Positions 50,004-57,407 of a DNA stretch of 64,000 nt are shown here, one piece after another. A program made the translations under genes and the position numbers. Numbering within the stretch: the stretch's first letter is position 1; each line of letters begins with the position of its first letter. The DNA lies in NCBI GenBank assembly GCA_964451365.1, contig CAYVIB010000013.1:1-64000 (forward strand), given 5' to 3'. The stretch is from CAYVIB01 sp964451365. Its GTDB lineage: Bacteria; Pseudomonadota; Gammaproteobacteria; Pseudomonadales; Cellvibrionaceae. The notes beneath the pieces were generated by a model. The model saw only the letters and a list, made by a program, of their open reading frames with translations. It had not been told where the DNA came from and made no database searches.

Positions 50004-51142
50004 AAATACTATTTGTCGATGATGAACCAATGGTGCTCAACGCAATGGAACGGGCGTTGTTTGACACCGACTGGGATATTCACTGCGCTACCAGCGGTGA
50101 AGAGGCTCTCGATTATTTGGCCGGTAACGAAGTGGATTTTGTTGTTTCCGATATGCGAATGCCGGGAAAGGATGGCGCGGAGTTGCTCGAGGATGTTTAC
50201 AACCTGTATCCGGATGCCGTGAGGATTGTATTGTCCGGGCACGCGAACAAGGAAGCCTCTTCCCGCGCCAGTCTGGTGGCGCATCAGTGGTTGGACAAAC
50301 CGTGCAATCCGGAAGTTCTCCGCTCGACGCTGGAAAAAATCGACAAAGCCCGCCAAATGTTGCCGAAAAAATCCGTGCGTGAAATTGTCGGTCGCACCAA
50401 GGCCCTGCCGAGCCCACCGCGCACCTATGCCCGCTTGCGTGAAGTGCTGGACGAAAAAAACCATGACATCAACGATATAGCGACTATTATTTCAGAAGAC
50501 CCGGCGTTAACCGCCAAGGTGTTGCAACTGGTGAATTCGTCGTTTTTCCTGCGCATGAATTCCATCAGTGATGTTACCGACGCGGTCGTCAGGCTGGGGG
50601 AAGAGCTGGTGAGCAGTGTTGTGTTGATGACGGAAACCTACGCGAAACTACCGAATGTCGAGGGATATTCCCTGGCGGACGCGCAAACGCACAGCGTCAG
50701 TGTGGGTCGCCTGGCGGCACGGCTGGTTTCGCCGGAAATGAAACAGAACACGATGTTGGCTGGTTTGCTTCACGATGTCGGCCAGTCCTTGTTGTTTTTG
50801 ACGTTTCCCGGTTTAACCAGGACCTATATCGAAAGTGGCAAGAATGATTCGGAAGATGACAATGCTATCGATATCGAGCAGGATATTTTTGGCGTCGACC
50901 ACGCGCAGATAGGCGCCTATCTGCTGCATCTCTGGGGTTTTCCCTACCCGCTGGTGGAAGGCGTGGCATTTCATCACATGCCGTTGAAACTCGGAGGACG
51001 TGAAATGGGCCCCGCCGCGGGAATATACGCCGCCGACAGACTGATACGCAAACTGCCGCTGGAGGCAGAGTTTATAGAGTTTTTCTCCGTTGCAGATAAA
51101 CTGCCCCGCTGGGAGAAATTTGCGAACGATCTAACTGACTGA
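50000..51142 (+). CDS. Response regulator with HDOD output domain
   Basis: 380 residues. The REC domain (1-120) has acidic pair DDE and phospho-acceptor Asp51 in VVSDMRMP, with Lys in the W-L-D-K-P loop. The HDOD domain (about 135-340) begins LPSPPRTYARLREVL and keeps the LLHDVG pair and the late D-H-A-Q-I-G-A-Y-L-L and AFHHMP. HDOD proteins act in signalling, often as protein-protein or nucleotide-related switches without proven phosphodiesterase activity. It overlaps the MHYT kinase gene by 4 nt and is its likely partner. Confidence 0.92.
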   Translation: MKILFVDDEPMVLNAMERALFDTDWDIHCATSGEEALDYLAGNEVDFVVSDMRMPGKDGAELLEDVYNLYPDAVRIVLSGHANKEASSRASLVAHQWLDKPCNPEVLRSTLEKIDKARQMLPKKSVREIVGRTKALPSPPRTYARLREVLDEKNHDINDIATIISEDPALTAKVLQLVNSSFFLRMNSISDVTDAVVRLGEELVSSVVLMTETYAKLPNVEGYSLADAQTHSVSVGRLAARLVSPEMKQNTMLAGLLHDVGQSLLFLTFPGLTRTYIESGKNDSEDDNAIDIEQDIFGVDHAQIGAYLLHLWGFPYPLVEGVAFHHMPLKLGGREMGPAAGIYAADRLIRKLPLEAEFIEFFSVADKLPRWEKFANDLTD

Positions 51143-51154
51143 GGATTTGAAAAA

Positions 51155-52291
51155 GTGAGTAGCCTGCCCAAAATTCTGTGCGTCGATGATGAACCGAACG
51201 TACTGGATGGACTGAATCGCGTTTTATTCAATTACTTTGACGTGACCACCGCGACCAGTGGCAAACAGGGATTGAGACTGATGGATGAACAGGACTTCTA
51301 TGTGGTGGTCTCCGACATGCGGATGCCGGAAATGAACGGCGCGCAATTTCTTTCCCACGCCAAGGAAAAGTCTCCCGACACAGTCCGGCTTCTTTTAACA
51401 GGTCATTCCGATGTGGACTCGGCCATTGCCGCCGTAAATGAAGGCAATATTTTTCGTTTCCTGTTCAAGCCCTGTCCGGAAAAGCAGCTGATCGGACACC
51501 TCAACGATGCGGTAAGAATGTACCGCCTGATCAAAGCGGAAAAAGAACTGCTGGAAAACACCCTCAAAGGGTCGGTCGATGTGCTGATAGAAGTGCTCAG
51601 CATGGTTGCACCGGACGCCTTCAGCCGCTCCAACTATATTCGCGATTACGTCGCACACATGGTCAAGATGACGAAGCAGAAGGAAAGCTGGGAATTCGAA
51701 ATTGCCGCCATGTTGTCGCAGATTGGCAGTATTATTCTGCCGCCGGATGTTATCAAAAAAGCCTTCAGCGCACTGCCGTTAACCGACGAGGAAAAAGCCA
51801 TGGTGGATTCCACGCCGGCCGCCGGTGGGCGCTTGCTTGCCGCCATTCCCCGGCTGGAACAGGTGGCTCTTATGATCGAAGCGCAACGCATGGATATTGA
51901 TCTGGACGTCTCCAAACTCCCGGCCAACGTGGAGTTCGGTGCCCGCATGTTGCGCATCTCCAACTTCCTCGATCGCATTGTCGTGCGGGAGAAAATCAGC
52001 GTGCAAAATGCCCTGTCCGCCTTGGGCTCGGTATTCAATCACCCGGTGGATAAAACCCTGATATCGTGCCTGAATTCCTTCCAAACGGACGAAACGATGG
52101 AATCTGTCAGAAACCTGCGGGTAAAGGAATTGAGCGCCGGCATGATCCTGGATGACGATGTGGTCACCAGCAATGGTGGCGTGGTACTGCGCCGGGGCCA
52201 GAAGCTGAACGGACCACTGATCGATCGCCTGATTAATTTCGCAAGAGGCGCCAACATTCGCGAGCCCATTCGAGTAATCGTGGCGGAATAG
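51155..52291 (+). CDS. Response regulator with degenerate HD-GYP-like domain
   Basis: 378 residues. The REC domain has Asp54 in VVSDMRMPEM and an F-K-P loop. The output domain (about 150-300) follows the HD-GYP helical plan, but the catalytic residues are gone. Where HDIGK should be it has SQIGS (LSQIGSIILPPDVIKK), and the H-P-x-x-G element is DSTPAAG. The GYP motif is not present. It is therefore unlikely to hydrolyse c-di-GMP and may bind a ligand or partner instead. It starts 12 nt after the REC-HDOD gene. A C-terminal beta segment (about 320-375, LSAGMILDDDVVTSNGGVVL) resembles that of other REC/HD regulators. Confidence 0.85.
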   Translation: MSSLPKILCVDDEPNVLDGLNRVLFNYFDVTTATSGKQGLRLMDEQDFYVVVSDMRMPEMNGAQFLSHAKEKSPDTVRLLLTGHSDVDSAIAAVNEGNIFRFLFKPCPEKQLIGHLNDAVRMYRLIKAEKELLENTLKGSVDVLIEVLSMVAPDAFSRSNYIRDYVAHMVKMTKQKESWEFEIAAMLSQIGSIILPPDVIKKAFSALPLTDEEKAMVDSTPAAGGRLLAAIPRLEQVALMIEAQRMDIDLDVSKLPANVEFGARMLRISNFLDRIVVREKISVQNALSALGSVFNHPVDKTLISCLNSFQTDETMESVRNLRVKELSAGMILDDDVVTSNGGVVLRRGQKLNGPLIDRLINFARGANIREPIRVIVAE

Positions 52292-52380
52292 ATTTTTCCT
52301 TTTCCACCTTTGATATTTGTCAATTTGCCTGACAACTAAAGTATTATAGTCATCCTCAATTTTGATGCGTGGGGGTGACT

Positions 52381-52926
52381 GTGAAACTGTCCGTATTTAT
52401 CGCCACCAGTGTCGATGGGTATATCGCCAGGAATGATGGTGATATCGGCTGGTTGAACAACAACGAACCCGGAAGCAACAGGGAAGACTATGGGTATGCC
52501 GGGTTTTGGGGTTCGGTCGACTGCATGGTCATGGGGCGCAAAACGATGGAAAAAGCCCTGACATTTCCCGAATGGCCCTATGCCGGTAAAAAAATCATTG
52601 TCCTGAGTCGCACCCTAGCCGAGCCGCCGCAACAAATACAGGACGACATGGAAGTTTACTCCGGCGATTTGCGGTCGTTGAGAGGTAGACTTGCCGAGGA
52701 GGGATATCACCACGTCTATGTTGATGGCGGGCAGACCATTCGTTCCTTTCTCGATAATAGTTTAATTTCCGATATCACCATCACCACCGTGCCGATATTG
52801 CTGGGTGATGGAATCCGTCTGTTCGACAATTTGAAATGCGAAGTCAAGCTGTTCCACATCGAAACAGTGACTTATCCAAACGGATTTGTTAAATCCGTGT
52901 ATGAGGTTGAAGGGGAGCGGCCGTAA
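52381..52926 (+). CDS. RibD/dihydrofolate reductase-like reductase
   Basis: 181 residues of the RibD C-terminal/DHFR-like fold that binds NADPH. It has LSVFIATSVDGYIARNDGDI (about 3-22), M-V-M-G-R-K-T-M-E (about 51-59), K-I-I-V-L-S-R, and Y-V-D-G-G-Q-T-I-R-S-F-L (about 115-126). The start is GTG at 52381 following GGGGGTG; an upstream GTG at 52369 is in frame. Substrates for these stand-alone proteins are not known; they are not RibD, because the deaminase domain is absent. It converges with the histidine kinase gene, 16 nt apart. Confidence 0.85.
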   Translation: MKLSVFIATSVDGYIARNDGDIGWLNNNEPGSNREDYGYAGFWGSVDCMVMGRKTMEKALTFPEWPYAGKKIIVLSRTLAEPPQQIQDDMEVYSGDLRSLRGRLAEEGYHHVYVDGGQTIRSFLDNSLISDITITTVPILLGDGIRLFDNLKCEVKLFHIETVTYPNGFVKSVYEVEGERP

Positions 52927-52942
52927 AACCCGCTGACAGTTC

Positions 52943-54448
52943 TCACGTGCCAGCCGGCAACACAAACTGAAACGTGGTTCCTTCGTTCTCCCGGCTCCTG
53001 ACGTCGATATTGGACTGGTGCAGAGCGAGCAGTTTTTTTGTGATCGCCAGCCCCAGGCCGCCGTGGGCGGTATTGCCGCGAACACTGTTGCCCGCCTTGT
53101 AATGAGGATCGAACACGTGCGGGATATCTTCCTGCGGAATTCCGATGCCGTTATCCGTCACCTCCACCGCAACGGAATGTGAAGCGGGAGAAAGTCGCAC
53201 TGTAATGGTCCCACCCGACCTGGTATGGCGAATGGCATTGTCGATTAAATTGGTGAATACCCGGTCCAATTTCTCGATATCACCCAGCACTTTAATGTTG
53301 CTGTCCCGCGGTGTCACACTCAATTGAATTTGCTTTTCCGATGCCACAATTTGAAACTTTTGCAATACATCCTGAACCAACTCGGCAATCGAAAACCGTT
53401 CCCTGTTAACCTGCACATTGCCGCTGTCCAGGTAGGCGAGTTCAAACAATTGCTCTACCAGGTGCGAGATTTTCTGCGCATTTTTTTTTGCCGTGGCGAT
53501 ATACCGCGCGCTTTCCTCGTCCGAAACGTTATCCCGGTTCATCTCCCAGGTTTCGAGGTATCCCAGCAGGGAAGCCAGCGGCGTGCGCAGGTCGTGGGAA
53601 ACGTGTGACAGCAGTTCCTTGCGCAGTTCATCAATGGTGATAACATTCTTGTACTGCTCCCGCAGTTTATTCAGCAGGTCTTTAAAAGCACTTCCGAGCG
53701 AGTGTATTTCGTTGGCGCTGTCAGGCCGCCAGGCCTCAAGTCCCCGGCTGCCGCTGTTCAACTCGTCGCTGTCGAACCCGCCTTCTCTTACCTGTGTAAC
53801 CTGGCGGGTGAGCAGGCGCAGCGGCCGGGTGATCACTCCGGTGAGCCACAGGGTTGCCAGCAGGCTGAAGGCGAGGCCGAGAATGAAAAGCCAAAGGCCC
53901 CACTGCATCATTTTGCTTTGGGTCACCAATCCGGCGATATCGTCGTAAATTTCACTGCCCAAAATAACGTAAAGATAACCGCGCAGCTCTTCTCCATTAT
54001 AAATGGGAGAGGCGGAAAATATCTTTTCCCGCAACGTGGATCTCGGGTCTTCGCCGTACAGTGGCCTGCCCGGTTTTTCCGCATTAATAAAAGCTTGAAT
54101 TGGCGCGATGTTGACCGACTGCCGTTTGATTTTTTCCGGCTGAGTGGAATACGCCAGGATGTTCCCCTGTGGGTCCAGCAGATAAAATTCGAAGTTCGGC
54201 CCCAGTATCATCAAATCGTGAAAAGTATGCGCCGCTGCTGACAGGTCCGGTTTGCCATCCTTAAAAAGAAGATAATGTGATGCAACGTGCCGAGCCAATT
54301 CGCGATGCATGATCTGCGAAATTTCGTGTTGGTAGGCGCGGGACGAACGAATAAAAATTAATGTGGAAAAAAGGCCGATGAGAATAAAACTGATAAACAG
54401 GATGGTGGCGAGGCGGCCGTAAAATTTTTCAAAGAACTTAGTGATCAC
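52943..54448 (-). CDS. HAMP-containing sensor histidine kinase (OmpR-partner type)
   Basis: 501 residues. Transmembrane helix 1 (about 11-31) and helix 2 (about 185-205) flank a periplasmic sensor (about 35-180). Then come HAMP (about 205-260), HisKA with LLSHVSHDLRTPLASLL (His285), and HATPase_c with N-box TNLIDNAIRHT, G1 VTDNGIGIP, and G2 HGGLGLAI. Both the start and preceding response regulator overlap by 11 nt, so this is the second gene of a tight two-component pair. Its sensed signal is unknown; the secreted spondin proteins upstream in the same direction suggest a cell-surface link. Confidence 0.92.
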   Translation of the reverse strand: MITKFFEKFYGRLATILFISFILIGLFSTLIFIRSSRAYQHEISQIMHRELARHVASHYLLFKDGKPDLSAAAHTFHDLMILGPNFEFYLLDPQGNILAYSTQPEKIKRQSVNIAPIQAFINAEKPGRPLYGEDPRSTLREKIFSASPIYNGEELRGYLYVILGSEIYDDIAGLVTQSKMMQWGLWLFILGLAFSLLATLWLTGVITRPLRLLTRQVTQVREGGFDSDELNSGSRGLEAWRPDSANEIHSLGSAFKDLLNKLREQYKNVITIDELRKELLSHVSHDLRTPLASLLGYLETWEMNRDNVSDEESARYIATAKKNAQKISHLVEQLFELAYLDSGNVQVNRERFSIAELVQDVLQKFQIVASEKQIQLSVTPRDSNIKVLGDIEKLDRVFTNLIDNAIRHTRSGGTITVRLSPASHSVAVEVTDNGIGIPQEDIPHVFDPHYKAGNSVRGNTAHGGLGLAITKKLLALHQSNIDVRSRENEGTTFQFVLPAGT

Positions 54449-55139
54449 TGAATTTATATCCGACGCCCCACACAGTTAAAACAAACCTGGGATTGGCGGG
54501 GTCGATTTCGAGCTTCGCGCGCAAACGGTTGATGTGGGAGTTGACAGTGTGCTCATAACCGCTGTGCTGATAACCCCAAACCGCATTTAGCAGTTGTTCG
54601 CGGCTGAAGACCTGGCCGGGAAAACTTGCCATATACAGCAATAAATCGAATTCCTTCGCGGTGAGCCGGATGTCGTTGCCCTCGACTGATACACTGCGTT
54701 TTTGCTTGTCAATGATCAGTCCATTACAGGAAATGGTATTCGGGCTGGTATCTCCCGATTCCTGGGACATAAAAGCGACCCGCCGCAATGGAGCCTTTAC
54801 CCTGGCTTGCAACTCGCGCACGCTGAACGGTTTGGTCAGGTAATCGTCGGCTCCCACTTCCAGGCCCACAACCCGGTCCGCTTCGGATTTTTTTGCGGTG
54901 AGCATCAATATGGGAGTGTAAATACCGCTTGCGCGTATCTTCTGGCAAATTTGCAGGCCATCCACGTTCGGAAGCATGATGTCGAGAATCATCAGGTCGA
55001 ATTGATTGCTCCGGGCCTGGTTCAGTCCCTCAAGCCCGTCCAGACAACGAGTGACTTCATAATTGAGGGTTTCCAGGTTCATGGCGACCAGCTGGCAGAT
55101 GTCTTCCTGGTCTTCGACCACAAGTATTTTTTCGTGCAT
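54438..55139 (-). CDS. OmpR/PhoB-family response regulator
   Basis: 233 residues. The REC domain (1-120) has Asp53 in MILDIMLP and Lys in the YLTKPFSV loop. The C-terminal winged helix (about 135-230) carries VRLTAKEF-like, RLTAKEFDLLLYMA and the recognition helix with SREQLLNAVWGYQ and H-T-V-N-S-H-I-N-R-L-R-A-K-L. The start ATG is at 55139, 80 nt after the spondin lipoprotein gene on the same strand. It controls transcription when phosphorylated by the kinase it overlaps. Confidence 0.94.
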   Translation of the reverse strand: MHEKILVVEDQEDICQLVAMNLETLNYEVTRCLDGLEGLNQARSNQFDLMILDIMLPNVDGLQICQKIRASGIYTPILMLTAKKSEADRVVGLEVGADDYLTKPFSVRELQARVKAPLRRVAFMSQESGDTSPNTISCNGLIIDKQKRSVSVEGNDIRLTAKEFDLLLYMASFPGQVFSREQLLNAVWGYQHSGYEHTVNSHINRLRAKLEIDPANPRFVLTVWGVGYKFSDH

Positions 55140-55218
55140 AAATTTATTGGAGTTATTTTTAAGATCCTGACAGGATTTTACCCATCGGGCGGAGAATTAT
55201 CCGCCCGATGTTATCTTT

Positions 55219-56079
55219 TTACTGTGTACGCGTCACCGTTATCAGCATGCCGCCGTTATCAAAGCGATGGATTCCTTCCAGCGCCGAATCGGTTAATCCG
55301 TCGGCTTGGGTAACGACGCCGGGATGATGGGCGACAAAATCCACATCGTCCCTCGCGGCATTATATCCTTCGCCTCCGGCGGCCGGGCCGGGAACCGTGG
55401 CCGCGGTTTCGGTGTTGGCTTCGGTGCCGGCATCATAAATGGGCGCCAGCAGGTCCTCGCTTTGTCCCACTTCGAGCGAGCCGACGTACAAACCCGCAGT
55501 GCCGGTAAAGGCGTCGTTGGTGTTTACCAGCATTGATGTCACGGTCATGAAAAGATTATTGAGTTCTCCTTCCACGGTCAGTGTCGTACTTCCACCAGGA
55601 TCGATGGATCCCGAGCCGATGGCACTGTCGATAACCGTGGCCTGGGTAACGAAATCATCGGCAGTGCCACCCTCGGCCAATATTTCCAGGCCGGTGGAAG
55701 CCGGCGAACCCACCTGCCACATCACCACCGAGGCGTCGTGCAGCAACAGCGCTGGTGGAGACAGGGGCTGGGCGTGCGTGGTATTGACGATTTGCACTTC
55801 ATAAGTCGCGGCCACGGGCTCCGGTGAAGGTGTTGGTGTTGATGTCGGTGTTGGTGTAACACCCGGTGTCGGAGTCACGGTGGGTGTGGGCATGGGTGTC
55901 GGCGTGACTGTCGGATCGGGTGTTGGCGATGGTGTCGGTGATGCGGCCGGCGTCGGTGTCGGATTGCCTCCGCCTTTGTTACCGCCGTTACCATCGTCAT
56001 CCCCTCCACCGCCGCATGCGGCGAGGGCCAGCGTCAAACACATTATTGCCCCGCAGGTCGATCGTCTTAAGTAATTCAT
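55219..56079 (-). CDS. Spondin-domain lipoprotein
   Basis: 286 residues. A lipoprotein signal with lipobox LAAC (Cys22) is followed by a Gly/Asp run and a long Pro/Thr tandem linker (about 38-90, repeated TPTP). The spondin_N domain (about 92-286) starts ATYEVQIVNTTHAQPLSPPA. It has L-L-A-P-I-Y-D-A-G-T-E-A-N-T-E and the late GIHRFDNGGMLITVTR, where the aspartates and the His form the family's calcium site. Eukaryotic spondins are matrix proteins; bacterial ones are surface or biofilm proteins of unknown role. It lies 15 nt after a second spondin gene on the same strand. Confidence 0.85.
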   Translation of the reverse strand: MNYLRRSTCGAIMCLTLALAACGGGGDDDGNGGNKGGGNPTPTPAASPTPSPTPDPTVTPTPMPTPTVTPTPGVTPTPTSTPTPSPEPVAATYEVQIVNTTHAQPLSPPALLLHDASVVMWQVGSPASTGLEILAEGGTADDFVTQATVIDSAIGSGSIDPGGSTTLTVEGELNNLFMTVTSMLVNTNDAFTGTAGLYVGSLEVGQSEDLLAPIYDAGTEANTETAATVPGPAAGGEGYNAARDDVDFVAHHPGVVTQADGLTDSALEGIHRFDNGGMLITVTRTQ

Positions 56080-56094
56080 GGCATTTCCCCCGGG

Positions 56095-56793
56095 TTATTG
56101 AACGGTAACAACAACTTCGGCGACAGGATTCAGCCAGCGGTGTATCGTACTGTTCAGGTCGCTGGTCCCTCCGGTGGCCATGGAGTCACCCAAATTGCCG
56201 CGGTGGATATGGACGGTATTATTCCCTTCCGCAGAGGTGACGCCGGTGCCACCTGTTCCACCGTTATTGCCCGGGTTGGCGGGAATACCCAGGACGCCGA
56301 TACCGCTGTCGGGGACCAACAATTCATTGTTGGCCTCGGTACCGGCATCGTAGGCGTTGATTGAAAAAATATAGGAGCCCGGTTCCGAAGGAATGGGCCA
56401 GGAGTCAAGGCCGACAAAACCATCGTTGGTGGGAAGCAGCATCGCCACAATGCTGAGGCGATCATTGTCGCCGACGCTCATTGGTTCGGTTACCGCCGTG
56501 GCTCCCGGAGGCAACATGCCTTCGGCCGGGTCGGCATCGCTGACCGCGGCCCAACCATTGGCCGTGGTTGTCAGGCCGGATATATCGCCCACTTCCGCCA
56601 TTGCCTGTAATTCAACACTGGCGTCTGTACCGACTTCAAAAAGATGATTGTTTTCGGTATGAGCGGTAACCAGCAGCGGCGTGAAATACATCCCCTGGGT
56701 TAAATTGGTGATTTCCACCGTAACAGTTTGAGCAGTCGCGGCACCTGCCACCGAACTCAACATAAAAACTGAAATCCAACTTTTAATATTCAT
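56095..56793 (-). CDS. Secreted spondin-domain protein
   Basis: 232 residues with a signal peptide (1-21, ending AATAQ). A spondin_N domain covers nearly all of the mature protein: VEITNLTQGMYFTPLLVTAH, N-D-G-F-V-G-L-D-S, YDAGTEANNELLVPDSG and the C-terminal IHRWLNPVAEVVVTV. It shares this domain with the downstream lipoprotein but lacks its lipobox and linker, so it is probably released. The two spondin genes and the two-component pair run in one direction as a likely operon, with this gene first. Confidence 0.85.
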   Translation of the reverse strand: MNIKSWISVFMLSSVAGAATAQTVTVEITNLTQGMYFTPLLVTAHTENNHLFEVGTDASVELQAMAEVGDISGLTTTANGWAAVSDADPAEGMLPPGATAVTEPMSVGDNDRLSIVAMLLPTNDGFVGLDSWPIPSEPGSYIFSINAYDAGTEANNELLVPDSGIGVLGIPANPGNNGGTGGTGVTSAEGNNTVHIHRGNLGDSMATGGTSDLNSTIHRWLNPVAEVVVTVQ

Positions 56794-56986
56794 CGTTTCA
56801 CTCCTCTATGATTGACGCGCAGAGGAGGCTAATACAATTTATATACCAGCAAGAATACAGTCAGAATGTCAGGCTTTTATCACGGATTTATCAAATTTCT
56901 ATCATTTCGTGGTGAAAAAGAATTTTCTCCGTGAATGTTCGGCAAAATCAGCTTGTAAGTTTTTCAAGTAAAACCGCGATGAACTT

Positions 56987-57370
56987 TTATAAAGCCATAA
57001 TCGCATCGGCTTCAATCTGCGCGCCTTTTGGTAATTCATTTACGCCGATGGCGGCCCGCGCGGGATAAGGTTCCTGCATGAATTGCCCCATAACCTCGTT
57101 AACCAGAGGGAAATTTTTCAGGTCTGTGAGATAGATATTCAATTTGACGATATTCTGCAGGCTTCCGTCCGCCGCTTTGCAAACGGCTTCCAGATTTTTA
57201 AAAACCTGCTCGGCCTGGGCCTTGAAGCCGCCTTCCACCATTTCCATTGTTTCGGGTACGAGTGGAATCTGGCCGGAAAGATAAACCGTGTTACTGACTT
57301 TGACAGCCTGTGAATAGGTTCCGATGGCTTTGGGAGCTTTGTCGGAATGAATGATTGCACGGTTAGGCAT
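56987..57370 (-). CDS. ridA: RidA family reactive-imine deaminase
   Basis: 127 residues, the standard length of YjgF/YER057c/UK114 proteins. It speeds hydrolysis of enamine/imine intermediates such as 2-aminoacrylate, protecting pyridoxal enzymes. The conserved C-terminal block YPARAAIGVNELPKGAQIE carries the active-site Arg and the late Glu. The N-terminal I-H-S-D-K-A-P-K-A-I-G-T-Y-S-Q-A is also typical. The gene follows spoT by 37 nt, the usual spoT-ridA order in Pseudomonas relatives. Confidence 0.94.
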   Translation of the reverse strand: MPNRAIIHSDKAPKAIGTYSQAVKVSNTVYLSGQIPLVPETMEMVEGGFKAQAEQVFKNLEAVCKAADGSLQNIVKLNIYLTDLKNFPLVNEVMGQFMQEPYPARAAIGVNELPKGAQIEADAIMAL

Positions 57371-57407
57371 AATTGGTCCTTAATATAAATTAATTGGAAG
57401 AATCGAA

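Noticed and set aside
55880..56074. Plus-strand Gly/Val-rich frame that looks like a low-complexity protein
   Set aside because: It is the reverse strand of the TPTP linker in the spondin lipoprotein gene.
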